From JADJPF01 sp964492845 (lineage in GTDB: Bacteria > Acidobacteriota > Blastocatellia > Chloracidobacteriales > JADJPF01), in contig CAZBMZ010000001.1 of the NCBI GenBank assembly GCA_964492845.1, positions 1 to 64,000 on the forward strand: a stretch of 64,000 nucleotides of DNA. Reading direction: 5' to 3'. Positions within the stretch are counted from its first letter, which is position 1; the number at the start of each line of letters is the position of its first letter. The position numbers were made by a program, and so were the translations under genes. The notes below the pieces were generated by a model. That model saw only the letters and a program-made list of their open reading frames with translations, did not search any database and was not told the DNA's origin. Shown here one piece after another: positions 19,093 through 27,525 of the stretch.

Positions 19093-20209
19093 TGTTTTTA
19101 CTTATGTGTTCCATTTCTTCAAGATTTTCTTTTTCATTTATTTCAGCAGTTACTGGGCTAGGTTCAGCTAGTAAACTTGTTTGAGCCGCAGATAGTTCAT
19201 CGGTTTCTATGTTATTTATAGCAAATAATGGTTTTGTGGCGTTTATATCTTCTGTAAATTCTGAAGCTATTTTTTCTGTAGGGCTTTCAATTTCTTCTGT
19301 CTCTAAATCACCAGTATCAACTCTATTAACTTCATTAACTTCATTAATTTCAATTGTTTCTATATTTTCGCTTACCGCATTGTTAGCAGTGTAATTAACT
19401 TCATTTATAGTATTTTCTACTTCATCAACTTGGTTAGTTTGGTTATCTTCAATGTTTTCAATATTTTCAACTTCGGAAGTAAGATTGTGTTGATCAGATA
19501 ATGGGCTTTCAATATGTTCTTCTATTACAGATATTACAGATTGAATTATTGGTTCAGGAGCTAAATTTGGAGGATTTGTTATTTCTTCTTTTTGACTGTC
19601 TATGTTTTGTTGAGAGGACAAAGACATCTCCGTTAGCATTGTTAGAAAAATTTTAACTAAGAAAGGGTCAAATTCTATACCTGAATATTGGGCAATAATT
19701 TCTTGGGCTTGGGTTTGAGAAAATGCCTGACGATGAGGGCGATCAGCAGTTAAAGCACTATAAGTATCAACCAAACGTAAGATTCTAGCACCAATAGGAA
19801 TGGCTTCACCTTTTAACATATCTGGGTAACCTGTCCCATTCCACCATTCATGATGGAATCGAACCAGGAGTTGGGCCTGTTTTGGCAGATCTTTTTTAGC
19901 TAATTGTTGTTCTCCAATAATTGGATGTCGCCAAAGATCTATCCTAGTTCTAAAATCTATTACTCCATGAGTTCTCATTACAGGGCTATTCATTACCATT
20001 TCACCAACATCATGAAGTAGGGCAGCAACTTTTAAGGCATTTAAGTCTGAACGACTTAAACCTATTCTTAAGGCTAATGCTTCAGCAAAACGGGCTATTT
20101 GGCTGGCATGTGGATAGGCATATTGCTCAAATTGGTCTATAGTTTGAGAAAGCTTAAGTAAACTATCTACGCTTAATAACTCATTACTCTTGAGTTTATT
20201 ATCACTCAT
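19079..20209 (-). CDS. HD-GYP-type phosphohydrolase with acidic disordered tail
   Basis: The first 190 residues are an HD-GYP domain: LLHDVGEMV (the HD pair), then HHEWWNGTGYPDMLKGEAIP (the GYP signature) and RILRLVDTYSALTADRPHR. Proteins of this type hydrolyse cyclic di-GMP or related signals at a two- or three-metal centre. The remaining 185 residues are low-complexity, rich in Glu, Asn, Thr and Ile with many EINEVNE-type units, and are probably disordered. There is no receiver or PAS domain, so the input is unknown. The ATG has AGGA 9 bases upstream. The next gene overlaps its end by 14 bases. It is divergent from the plus-strand unit starting at 20448. Confidence 0.88.
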   Translation of the reverse strand: MSDNKLKSNELLSVDSLLKLSQTIDQFEQYAYPHASQIARFAEALALRIGLSRSDLNALKVAALLHDVGEMVMNSPVMRTHGVIDFRTRIDLWRHPIIGEQQLAKKDLPKQAQLLVRFHHEWWNGTGYPDMLKGEAIPIGARILRLVDTYSALTADRPHRQAFSQTQAQEIIAQYSGIEFDPFLVKIFLTMLTEMSLSSQQNIDSQKEEITNPPNLAPEPIIQSVISVIEEHIESPLSDQHNLTSEVENIENIEDNQTNQVDEVENTINEVNYTANNAVSENIETIEINEVNEVNRVDTGDLETEEIESPTEKIASEFTEDINATKPLFAINNIETDELSAAQTSLLAEPSPVTAEINEKENLEEMEHISKNNVEN

Positions 20210-20219
20210 TAAGAAAAAT

Positions 20220-20327
20220 CCTAGTAGTTTGATTTGGGATAACTCCCCTATTATAGCTAGTGATGATTTCTCGTCAAGTTATCGAATATCAACTAGAAAA
20301 ATATTTCCTTGCCCTAGTAGCTTGATT
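20220..20327. repeat. Pair of 15-base direct repeats in a divergent promoter region
   Basis: CCTAGTAGTTTGATT at 20220-20234 recurs as CCTAGTAGCTTGATT at 20313-20327 with one mismatch. Both lie between the divergent HD-GYP gene and the plus-strand three-gene unit, and could bind a shared regulator. Confidence 0.4.
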
Positions 20328-20447
20328 GATAAAAGATAACCAAGTTATTATTGCCGATTAGGTCTTAAAATCAACTTAAACTCTATTTACCTTAAAATAA
20401 TAATTTTTCAGCAAAAAACCTAAGCTCGTTTTACTAAGGAACAAGTT

Positions 20448-21245
20448 ATGCAGAAAATAAAAATAAAATTTAATTATGGAAATGATTTCCGTATTTTTGA
20501 TGTAACTTTATCAATTGCTGAACAAGTGCAAAAAACAGGTTTTGTTATTGCACTTGGACAGATGGAACTGGAACGTTATATATTTCTTTCACCTGGACAT
20601 TATACGGCTCAAGCCTGCTATGACATACTAGATAGCAATGGTAGGAAGAAAACATGTCTTTTTGAAAAACAGTTTCAAGCGGAAAATACAGAACGCCTAG
20701 CCATTAATTTTAGAAAGCCAACATCTACCCTAGATGGTTTTAATGAATCAGAACTCTCAGACTTATCACAAATATTAACTTCTACAATAGGTGGTAGGTT
20801 AAACCTACGGCCTAACCAATCCTTTGCTACAAATGTTGTTAGTGAACTTAGCCGAAGTGCTAGCTTAGAAGAGCGTGTAGTCATTGATAAAAATGGAAAA
20901 GTTGAATATGAATTTAATTATAATGAAATAGAATTTGACTATGAAATTCCTGCTGAATTTGCACAAAATACACAATTAAGTGAAGATACTTTGGTATTTA
21001 CTTCTAGTGCAGAGAAAAAAACAGAAACACCTAGCCCTAGACCTTATACTATGCACTCTCTTAATTATGGACATTGGAATGTAGGTCTTTATGGGCTTAA
21101 TTCTAATATTAGTGGTCAGCAAAGAAATGGCTATCGTAATTTTCGTGCAGTAGGTTATTTAAGACCTCGTTCAGAACTTTTTAACCGTTTGCCAAATTTT
21201 ATTGCTGAAAATATGATGGTAGCTCGTAGACTTAATGGAATTTAA
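20448..21245 (+). CDS. Hypothetical protein, 265 residues
   Basis: I do not recognise a family. The first 85 residues look beta-rich and Ig- or C2-like (FRIFDVTLSIAEQVQKTGFV, then a strand-rich segment with GHYTAQACYDILDSNGRKK). The C-terminal part is rich in Asn, Arg, Tyr and Gly. No signal peptide or membrane segment is visible, so it should be cytoplasmic. AAGGA lies about 8 bases before the ATG. It is the first of three plus-strand genes spaced by 23 and 21 bases, the second of which has an endonuclease/exonuclease/phosphatase fold, so a shared job is likely. Confidence 0.82.
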   Translation: MQKIKIKFNYGNDFRIFDVTLSIAEQVQKTGFVIALGQMELERYIFLSPGHYTAQACYDILDSNGRKKTCLFEKQFQAENTERLAINFRKPTSTLDGFNESELSDLSQILTSTIGGRLNLRPNQSFATNVVSELSRSASLEERVVIDKNGKVEYEFNYNEIEFDYEIPAEFAQNTQLSEDTLVFTSSAEKKTETPSPRPYTMHSLNYGHWNVGLYGLNSNISGQQRNGYRNFRAVGYLRPRSELFNRLPNFIAENMMVARRLNGI

Positions 21246-21268
21246 CTTAAATTGGAGATTTATTTATT

Positions 21269-22516
21269 ATGGCTAATGGTTCAGTAATAACTGATGAGGA
21301 AGCAACTGTAACGGACGTTGTACTAAAACATCAGTTAATACCACATTTTGCAGAGCTTTCTAAATGCAATTCATTAGAAGAACTTTATAACCACCCACTT
21401 TATAAACAATTAAAGCCAGAAATTGAAAAAGTAACTAATGGCATAGAGTATCGTAATGTCAACAACCTATCGCTACCCACAAAACCTTTTTATAGGGCAG
21501 TAGCCTGGAATGTAGAAAGGGGTATGTGTTATGACGAAATATTAGAAGAACTTAAAAGTCATCCAATGCTAAAGCCTGCTGATTTGCTTTTGTTGACAGA
21601 AACAGATTCTGGAATGGCACGTTCTAAAAATCTAAATATTGCTAGGGAACTGGCTCTAGCCCTGGGGATGAATTATTATTTTGTACCTGCTTATATAAAT
21701 CTTTGCAAAGGTAATGGCATGGAAGTAGATTTTGCTGGAGATGCTGGAGATAACGATCTAGCACTACATGGAAATGCCATACTATCGCGCTATCCTATAA
21801 AAGATTTACAAAGAATCCCACTAAAAAATGCTAAAGATAAAATGTCAGGAAAAGAAAAACGTATTGGAAACCAACAAGCCTTGGCCGCAACTATAGCATT
21901 TCCTCAAGGTGATTTAAGAACCGTTTGCATTCATTTAGACGCACTTTCAACCCAAAAACAACGCCAGCAACAAATGATTTCTATCCTAGAACGCCTAGAA
22001 GTAAATAAACAAATGCCTGTTTTACTTGGTGGAGACTGGAACACTAGCACATATAATTCAAGTCATGCTTTTTATGCTATTTGTGGTTTTTGGTATCGTG
22101 TTTTTATGGGTGTTGGCAATGTAATTGCTAACCATTATCCTTATCCAGACCGATATTTTGAACGAGGGTTATTTGAGTCATTAAAAAAAGCTGGTTTTGA
22201 ATATGAAAAATCTAATGAACTAGGTGCAGGAACTAATCATTATTCTAGCGATGATATGAAAAAATATAAAATTTTAAGAGATTGGGTTCCTCATTGGTGT
22301 TTTGCTTTTATTGAATGGGCATTGCGTCCTCATGGCGGGCGTTGCTCACTAAAATTGGACTGGTTTGCTTCACGAAACTTAAACCTTGTAAAAAGTAGCG
22401 ATAAACTAGAATATAATGGTTTAACGGCTACCGGCCCTAAAGTAGTCAATGGTCTAAAAAGAGATGGAAAAGAACTTTCTGACCATGACCCTATTGTAGT
22501 AGATTTTGTTTTATAA
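21269..22516 (+). CDS. Endonuclease/exonuclease/phosphatase-family protein
   Basis: This 415-residue protein has the DNase I-like fold found in nucleases, sphingomyelinases and inositol phosphatases. Motifs in order are AVAWNVERG (metal-binding Asn), LLLLTETDSGM (the catalytic Glu region), HGNAILSRYPI, LLGGDWNTSTY (GDWN, Asp and Asn) and LSDHDPIVVDF near the end (the terminal Asp-His pair). All expected metal and acid-base residues appear to be present. No signal peptide is seen, so the substrate is probably cytoplasmic. An N-terminal extension of about 75 residues is not part of the fold. It is the middle gene of a three-gene unit with two unrecognised proteins; substrate unknown. Confidence 0.88.
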   Translation: MANGSVITDEEATVTDVVLKHQLIPHFAELSKCNSLEELYNHPLYKQLKPEIEKVTNGIEYRNVNNLSLPTKPFYRAVAWNVERGMCYDEILEELKSHPMLKPADLLLLTETDSGMARSKNLNIARELALALGMNYYFVPAYINLCKGNGMEVDFAGDAGDNDLALHGNAILSRYPIKDLQRIPLKNAKDKMSGKEKRIGNQQALAATIAFPQGDLRTVCIHLDALSTQKQRQQQMISILERLEVNKQMPVLLGGDWNTSTYNSSHAFYAICGFWYRVFMGVGNVIANHYPYPDRYFERGLFESLKKAGFEYEKSNELGAGTNHYSSDDMKKYKILRDWVPHWCFAFIEWALRPHGGRCSLKLDWFASRNLNLVKSSDKLEYNGLTATGPKVVNGLKRDGKELSDHDPIVVDFVL

Positions 22517-22537
22517 ACCATTTTAGGAATTATTTGT

Positions 22538-22876
22538 ATGGAACAAGTTGTTATTGACACAATGAAAAAATTAATAGAACTTACTAAACAAGGTTCTTTG
22601 CGCTGGCATGCTAGTATGTTTTGGGGAACAGGCTACACTACAGTTTATCGTAATGTTGTACTGCGTATCCAACCTGATAAACTAGAGTTAAGCAATGCTG
22701 AAGGAGATGTTGCCCGTTTTGAAATTGCTACTTGTGGAAGTTCCATCACTCCTTATTTGGCAGATTTACATGCAGGTGCCCGTAGAGCGATTTCAAATTA
22801 CCAGTCTGTGCAAATTAAAGGCTTAGATAATATGATGGAAGGTATTTGTAGAACTATTTTGGCTGAAGAAGATTAA
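22538..22876 (+). CDS. Small hypothetical protein, 112 residues
   Basis: I do not recognise a family. The protein is compact and probably alpha/beta (RWHASMFWGTGYTTVYRNVV, then strands and a C-terminal helix LADLHAGARRAISNYQSV). There are no Cys clusters or membrane segments. It follows the endonuclease/phosphatase-fold gene by 21 bases and is the last gene of that unit, closed by a strong bidirectional terminator. It could be an accessory or inhibitory subunit of the enzyme, which is inference only. Confidence 0.78.
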   Translation: MEQVVIDTMKKLIELTKQGSLRWHASMFWGTGYTTVYRNVVLRIQPDKLELSNAEGDVARFEIATCGSSITPYLADLHAGARRAISNYQSVQIKGLDNMMEGICRTILAEED

Positions 22877-22900
22877 GCTAAGCATTGATTAGACAAAAAA

Positions 22901-22945
22901 TAACCCAGTGTTATTAATTTTTAATAGCACTGGGTTATTTTTATT
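22901..22945. terminator. Bidirectional terminator between convergent genes
   Basis: Outer arms TAACCCAGTG and CACTGGGTTA are continued by TTATTAA against TTAATAG, giving a stem of about 16 pairs around a 3-base loop. T-rich runs occur on both sides, so it can serve the plus-strand unit and the minus-strand aminotransferase gene. Confidence 0.85.
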
Positions 22946-22958
22946 TAAGAAAAACAAA

Positions 22959-23906
22959 TTACGCGCTTACTTTAGTAGCAGTCTCAGTTTTATAAATTGG
23001 AGTACACCAATCTTGATATTTTTTATTATGTCCTCTAACTACATCAGAATAAAGTTTTTGTAGTTTTAGTGTAATTGGCCCGGGGTTGCCATCACCTACA
23101 TTACGATGATCAACAGAACCTATTGCAGCAATTTGCGCACCTGTTCCACAAAAAAACAATTCATCAGCAATATAGAGTTCTGAACGGTCAATTTGCCGAA
23201 CTTCCATTTCTGTATTTATTTCTTCTTTGGCAATCTTTGCAAGAGTCGTTCGGGTAATTCCTTCTAAAATATTGGCTGTAATGGGGGTAGTAATTAACCT
23301 GCCATCTCGTACCATAAAAATATTCATTGCTGCACCTTCAGCAACATGTCCATCATTATTTAGTACAACTGCTTCATCAAAACCATTATCACGCGCTTCT
23401 GTTGCTGCTAGAGCAGAATTTACATAAGAGCCACAGATTTTTCCTCTTGGTGGAATAGAATTATCTTCTACTCTACGCCAGGATGAAATACAAACTTTTA
23501 ACGCTCGATTTGTAGCAATATAATCATCCATTGGTACAGCAAAAACCGTAAAATCACTGCCTGGAGATAGCTTAGTACCTATTTGACAAGCTGTTTTATA
23601 AGCAAGGGGGCGAATATAAATATCGCGGCGGAAATTGTTTCGCTTTACAAGTTCACAAGTTAAATCTGCTAGTTCTTGTTCATTAAAAGGTAGCTCAATT
23701 TTGATTATTTTGCAGCTTTTTAGCATACGTCGATAGTGTTCTACTAAGCGGAACAAATATATTTCTTCTTCATCAGGGTTATAGTATCCACGGATTCCTT
23801 CAAAAATCGCAGTTCCATAGTTAAAGCCATGTACCTGCACACTTATTTTAGCGTCAGAAAGAGGAACAAATTTCCCCTCAAAAAAAGCAATTGCACTATC
23901 GGTCAT
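22959..23906 (-). CDS. ilvE: Branched-chain amino acid aminotransferase
   Basis: This PLP-dependent class IV aminotransferase makes or degrades Leu, Ile and Val in the cytoplasm, using glutamate and 2-oxoglutarate. Family motifs are GFNYGTAIFEGIRGY at the N-terminus, the catalytic Lys in the YKTACQIG region, and GFDEAVVLNNDGHVAEGAAMN (cofactor-binding Glu loop). The frame opens at a TTG at 23933, but the ATG at 23906 has a perfect AGGAGG four bases upstream and matches the usual family N-terminus, giving 315 residues. A MocR-type regulator gene lies just upstream in the same direction, 86 bases away. Confidence 0.93.
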   Translation of the reverse strand: MTDSAIAFFEGKFVPLSDAKISVQVHGFNYGTAIFEGIRGYYNPDEEEIYLFRLVEHYRRMLKSCKIIKIELPFNEQELADLTCELVKRNNFRRDIYIRPLAYKTACQIGTKLSPGSDFTVFAVPMDDYIATNRALKVCISSWRRVEDNSIPPRGKICGSYVNSALAATEARDNGFDEAVVLNNDGHVAEGAAMNIFMVRDGRLITTPITANILEGITRTTLAKIAKEEINTEMEVRQIDRSELYIADELFFCGTGAQIAAIGSVDHRNVGDGNPGPITLKLQKLYSDVVRGHNKKYQDWCTPIYKTETATKVSA

Positions 23907-23992
23907 AAATCCTCCTGAAAAATATAGGGTCAATAATTAGTTGTTAAAATTTAGGCTTTTTAATTAAATACTTAAATTGGTTAAAGGTTTTG

Positions 23993-25531
23993 CTATATCA
24001 AGGGCAAAGTATTTTGCTTAAAATTATCACTTGCAGACGAGTAAGAACGATTAAGCAATTTAGTAGCAGTTTGACCTAATATCTTAAGTCCTCGATCTAG
24101 CTCTGTTTCTGTTAGATTTCCAAAACTAAGCCGCAAAGTATTATGGCCGCTACCATCAATATGAAACAAATGTCCACGAGAAAAAACTACTCCCGCTTGT
24201 CTAGTTTCAAGTAATAACTCAGTTGTGTCAATTTGATATGGTAGTTTTACCCAACAAAAAAGACCTCCTTGGGGTTCACTCCATTGAGTATTTGCTGGGA
24301 AATAACTTTGCAGACGAGAAATTACAAAATCCCGCCGTCGTCTATAAATTATTCGTACACGTTCTAAATGTGCTTGATAACGACGACGGTGGCAAAAATC
24401 CCATAATGCTGCTTGTAATAATGGGGATGTTGTAATATCTCCAATTTGCTTAAGAGCTACTAACCTAGTAAAAACCGGAGCGGGAGCAACACACCAGCCA
24501 ATGCGAATACCTGGTAATAAATTTTTAGAAAATGTGCCAAAGTAAATTACTTGGTCAGTAACATCTAACGCTTTAAGAGATGGTATTTCCCGACCTTCAT
24601 AACGCAAGTCTTCACCATAAGCATCTTCTAGGACAGGAATTTTATATTTTCTAACAATTTCCATTAATTGATGACGACGTTCTAAAGACAAAGTGTAACC
24701 TGTAGGGTTATGAAAAGTTGGTATTGAGTAAATTAATTTGGGGCGTTGTTGAACTATTATTTGTTCTAAGTGAGAAATTTGCATCCCTTGATTATCAACA
24801 GGAATGCCAATAAGTTTTGCTCCCAAAGCAGCAAAAGCGTTTGCTGCACCAGGATATGTTGGATTTTCTAAAACAACTTTATCTCCAGCAGAAATAAAGC
24901 TACGCGCTAGCAAATCTATAGCTTGTTGTGAGCCATTTGTAATTAAAATATTTTCTGTATTTGCATTTATATTACGCTTACGCATATCTACAGCTAGATA
25001 TTCTCTTAAAGCCTGCAAGCCTGCTGCTTGTTCATATTTAAGGACTGATTTGCCAAATTCGCGTAAGGCGTGATTAAGCGAACTCTTAAACTCTGCAATA
25101 GGAAAAGATGACTCATCAGGGAATGAGCCAGAAAAGGAAATTACATCAGCTATTGTACTAACTTGATATAAATCAAGTAAGGCTGAGATTGTGCGCCCTT
25201 CTGATTCACCAGCAAAAAGACCATCCCAAACCATTTTTTGCCAAGCAATTGCTTCTGCTTTTATTGGCTCGGTCTTAAATTCAGGAATTTCTTTTTTGTT
25301 GGCAACAAAAGTACCTTGTCCAACATGTGAGCTTAATAAACCATCCGCTAGCAGTTCATCATAAGCATTTGTAACGGTACTACGATTAATACCAAGACGA
25401 CGTGCTAAGTCCCTAGTAGCGGGCAGTCTATCACCTGGTCTAAGAGTACCAGCTAATATTTGCTCAATGATTCTATTTTTTATTTGCAGATAGAGAGGAA
25501 CATCACTTTTGCCGTCAATTTTTAATTCCAT
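23993..25531 (-). CDS. MocR/PdxR-type regulator (GntR helix-turn-helix fused to aminotransferase)
   Basis: The 512-residue protein joins a GntR winged helix-turn-helix (residues about 9-78; GTLRPGDRLPATRDLARRLG, RSTVTNAYDELLADG) to a full-length class I aminotransferase domain. The latter has NPTGYTL and the PLP Lys in SKNLLPGIRIGW. MocR proteins are transcription regulators that sense PLP or amino acids. PdxR, which controls PLP synthesis, is one, but no pdxST genes are next to this one. AAAGG lies 8 bases before the ATG. It is upstream of ilvE in the same direction and might regulate it. Confidence 0.9.
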   Translation of the reverse strand: MELKIDGKSDVPLYLQIKNRIIEQILAGTLRPGDRLPATRDLARRLGINRSTVTNAYDELLADGLLSSHVGQGTFVANKKEIPEFKTEPIKAEAIAWQKMVWDGLFAGESEGRTISALLDLYQVSTIADVISFSGSFPDESSFPIAEFKSSLNHALREFGKSVLKYEQAAGLQALREYLAVDMRKRNINANTENILITNGSQQAIDLLARSFISAGDKVVLENPTYPGAANAFAALGAKLIGIPVDNQGMQISHLEQIIVQQRPKLIYSIPTFHNPTGYTLSLERRHQLMEIVRKYKIPVLEDAYGEDLRYEGREIPSLKALDVTDQVIYFGTFSKNLLPGIRIGWCVAPAPVFTRLVALKQIGDITTSPLLQAALWDFCHRRRYQAHLERVRIIYRRRRDFVISRLQSYFPANTQWSEPQGGLFCWVKLPYQIDTTELLLETRQAGVVFSRGHLFHIDGSGHNTLRLSFGNLTETELDRGLKILGQTATKLLNRSYSSASDNFKQNTLPLI

Positions 25532-25685
25532 TTTTCTACCTTTTTAGCTCTAGAAGTGGCCTAGTCCAATTTCAAATTTTAGAAAATTAAATTAAAAATG
25601 AAAACAGCCAATTTTAGAATTTTATTCCATCCAAACCAGCCAATTTTAAGTTTTATGCTTTAGTTAGGAATAAAAATAGCAAAAA

Positions 25686-26189
25686 CTAGCGGGATAACTC
25701 CCAAACCATATGTGTTATTTCTGGCAAAATAAGTTTTTCTAATGCTAGTTTGACTGCTGCTGGTGAACCAGGTATTGAAATAACAACACGTCCTTGATAA
25801 GTGCCTGCACAAGCCCGCGACATAATTGCAGATGAACCAATATCTAAATAACTTAAATAGCGGAAAATCTCCCCAAAACCTGTCAGCTTTTTTTCAAGTA
25901 AAGAATCAATTACATCAAAAGTTCGATCTCTGCGAGAAATACCTGTTCCACCATTAAAAATAATGACTTGACAATTTTCTAACTTAGCTAAATTTAATAA
26001 AACTTCACGAATTTGTGCTGGTTCATCTTTAACTATTTGGTAATGAATAACTTCATGGTCGTTTAAGGTAAGTTGTTCCTTAATAATTTTTCCACCCATA
26101 TCAGTTTCTACTGTGCGAGAATCACTAACAGTAATAACTACACAACTAACACACTTTTTAGCTTTTTCCTTATGTTCTATATGGCTCAT
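25686..26189 (-). CDS. moaB: Molybdopterin adenylyltransferase-type protein (MoaB/MogA)
   Basis: A 167-residue MoaB/MogA-type enzyme of molybdenum-cofactor synthesis; it adenylates molybdopterin to prepare it for metal insertion by MoeA. Visible motifs are VITVSDSRTVETDMGG at the N-terminus, IFNGGTGISRRDRTFDVI (GGTG loop and the catalytic Asp) and SIPGSPAAV near the C-terminus. The ATG is three bases after the moeA stop, and its AGAGGT ribosome site overlaps the moeA end, so the two genes are translationally coupled. MoaB is the likelier name from length and motifs, but MogA is not excluded. Other moa genes are not in the window. Confidence 0.92.
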   Translation of the reverse strand: MSHIEHKEKAKKCVSCVVITVSDSRTVETDMGGKIIKEQLTLNDHEVIHYQIVKDEPAQIREVLLNLAKLENCQVIIFNGGTGISRRDRTFDVIDSLLEKKLTGFGEIFRYLSYLDIGSSAIMSRACAGTYQGRVVISIPGSPAAVKLALEKLILPEITHMVWELSR

Positions 26190-26192
26190 AAA

Positions 26193-27425
26193 TTAACCTC
26201 TGAAAATTTCATCAATGACTAAAGCTTCTATTTCTTGATCTTTTTTAACTTCTTTTATGCCTTCTTCTAATATTACTAAAGCATTTGCCCCTAACATAGA
26301 GCTTAGTACACCTGAACCTTGCCTTGGAGCTAAATGAGCATAAAAGTTGCCTTGATTATAGCGAACATTAGCACGTAAATAAGTGCGGCGATCTCCTTTT
26401 GAACGTGCATCTGTATCTAGTATTACTTTTATTTTGGGTGCATCCCAAGGTGGAAGAAACCCCATAGCTTTTTTTAAGGCTGGTTGAACAAAAAGTAGAA
26501 AAGAAAGCATACTGGAAACTGTATTTCCTGGTAGCCCAAAATAAGGCTTTCCAGCTAGCAGCCCAAAAGCTAAAGGTTTACCAGGTTTTACTGATACGCG
26601 CCAAAATCTTAAATCTGCTCCAAGTGTTTCTAAAACTGGTTTTACATAATCATAATCGCCAACAGAAACCCCGCCGGAAGAAATAATAAAATCTGCTGCT
26701 AAGGCTTGCTCTATACTGGCACGGATTTCTTTTTCACTATCTCTTGCGATTGGTTGAATAATAGGAATGGCACCAGCAGATTTAACTAATGCTGCTAAGG
26801 AATAGCTATTAGAATTTACTACTTTACCTGGGGATACGGCTTCTTCTACTTCTACTAGTTCATCTCCTGTTGAAAGAATTGAAACAATGGCTTTACGGCT
26901 TACTTTTACAAAAGGTCGCTGAATGGATGCTAGCACTCCAATTTCTGCTGGAGTTAATTTAGTTCCCTGAGTAATTAGTAAATCTCCAGTTTTTAAGTCT
27001 TCCCCTTTAGCGCGAATATGATCACCTGGCTTTGCTGCTTTAAAAATTTTTACTAGCTCACCTTCGCTTTTTGTTACTTCAACCATTACTATGCTATCAG
27101 CACCTTCAGGTATTGTTGCACCAGTCATAATACGAATAGCTTCACCTTCATCAACTTTAGATTTAGCTAAATACCCGGCTGGCAAATCTTCTATAACTTT
27201 TAATAATGCAGGGCTATTTGTAGATGCCCTTTGAGTGTCTATAGCTCTAACTGCATAACCATCCATTGCGGAATTATTAGTTAAAGGTACATCCATAGGA
27301 GCAGTAATGTTTTCTGCAATTATTCTGTCTAAAGCTGATAGCAAATCTACTCGTTCAGTTCCTAGGGTTTTTATAGGCTCTAGAACTTTTGCTAAAGCTT
27401 CTTCAACAGTTAGTAAGTTAGTCAT
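26193..27425 (-). CDS. moeA: Molybdopterin molybdenumtransferase
   Basis: A 410-residue MoeA that inserts molybdate into adenylated molybdopterin in the cytoplasm. Domain marks in order are the N-terminal MDGYAVRA motif, IMTGATIPEGADSIVMVE, ISSGGVSVGDYDYV (the active-site loop shared with MoaB) and GLPGNTVSSM, and a C-terminal beta domain ending in EEGIKEVKKDQEIEALVI. GGAGA lies nine bases upstream of the ATG. It is followed directly by moaB. The preceding cytochrome operon is separated from it by a perfect 32-base palindrome, so moeA probably has its own promoter. Confidence 0.95.
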   Translation of the reverse strand: MTNLLTVEEALAKVLEPIKTLGTERVDLLSALDRIIAENITAPMDVPLTNNSAMDGYAVRAIDTQRASTNSPALLKVIEDLPAGYLAKSKVDEGEAIRIMTGATIPEGADSIVMVEVTKSEGELVKIFKAAKPGDHIRAKGEDLKTGDLLITQGTKLTPAEIGVLASIQRPFVKVSRKAIVSILSTGDELVEVEEAVSPGKVVNSNSYSLAALVKSAGAIPIIQPIARDSEKEIRASIEQALAADFIISSGGVSVGDYDYVKPVLETLGADLRFWRVSVKPGKPLAFGLLAGKPYFGLPGNTVSSMLSFLLFVQPALKKAMGFLPPWDAPKIKVILDTDARSKGDRRTYLRANVRYNQGNFYAHLAPRQGSGVLSSMLGANALVILEEGIKEVKKDQEIEALVIDEIFRG

Positions 27426-27467
27426 TAAATTAATTCTCCAAAATTAAAGTTAAACTTATCAAAATTA

Positions 27468-27499
27468 AAAGGGTTCTGGAAAATTTTCCAGAACCCTTT
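27468..27499. terminator. Perfect 32-base palindrome, likely terminator of the cytochrome operon
   Basis: Each half is AAAGGGTTCTGGAAAA or its exact complement, with no loop bases. It lies 27 bases after the cytochrome stop codon (minus strand), and AT-rich sequence follows. As RNA it would form a long hairpin. A protein-binding site is possible too. Confidence 0.75.
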
Positions 27500-27525
27500 A
27501 ATTTATCTATTTTAGGTAAAATAGA

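Noticed and set aside
23907..23933. Extended N-terminus of the branched-chain aminotransferase from TTG
   Set aside because: The ATG at 23906 has a perfect AGGAGG just upstream and fits the family; the extra residues lie over that ribosome site.
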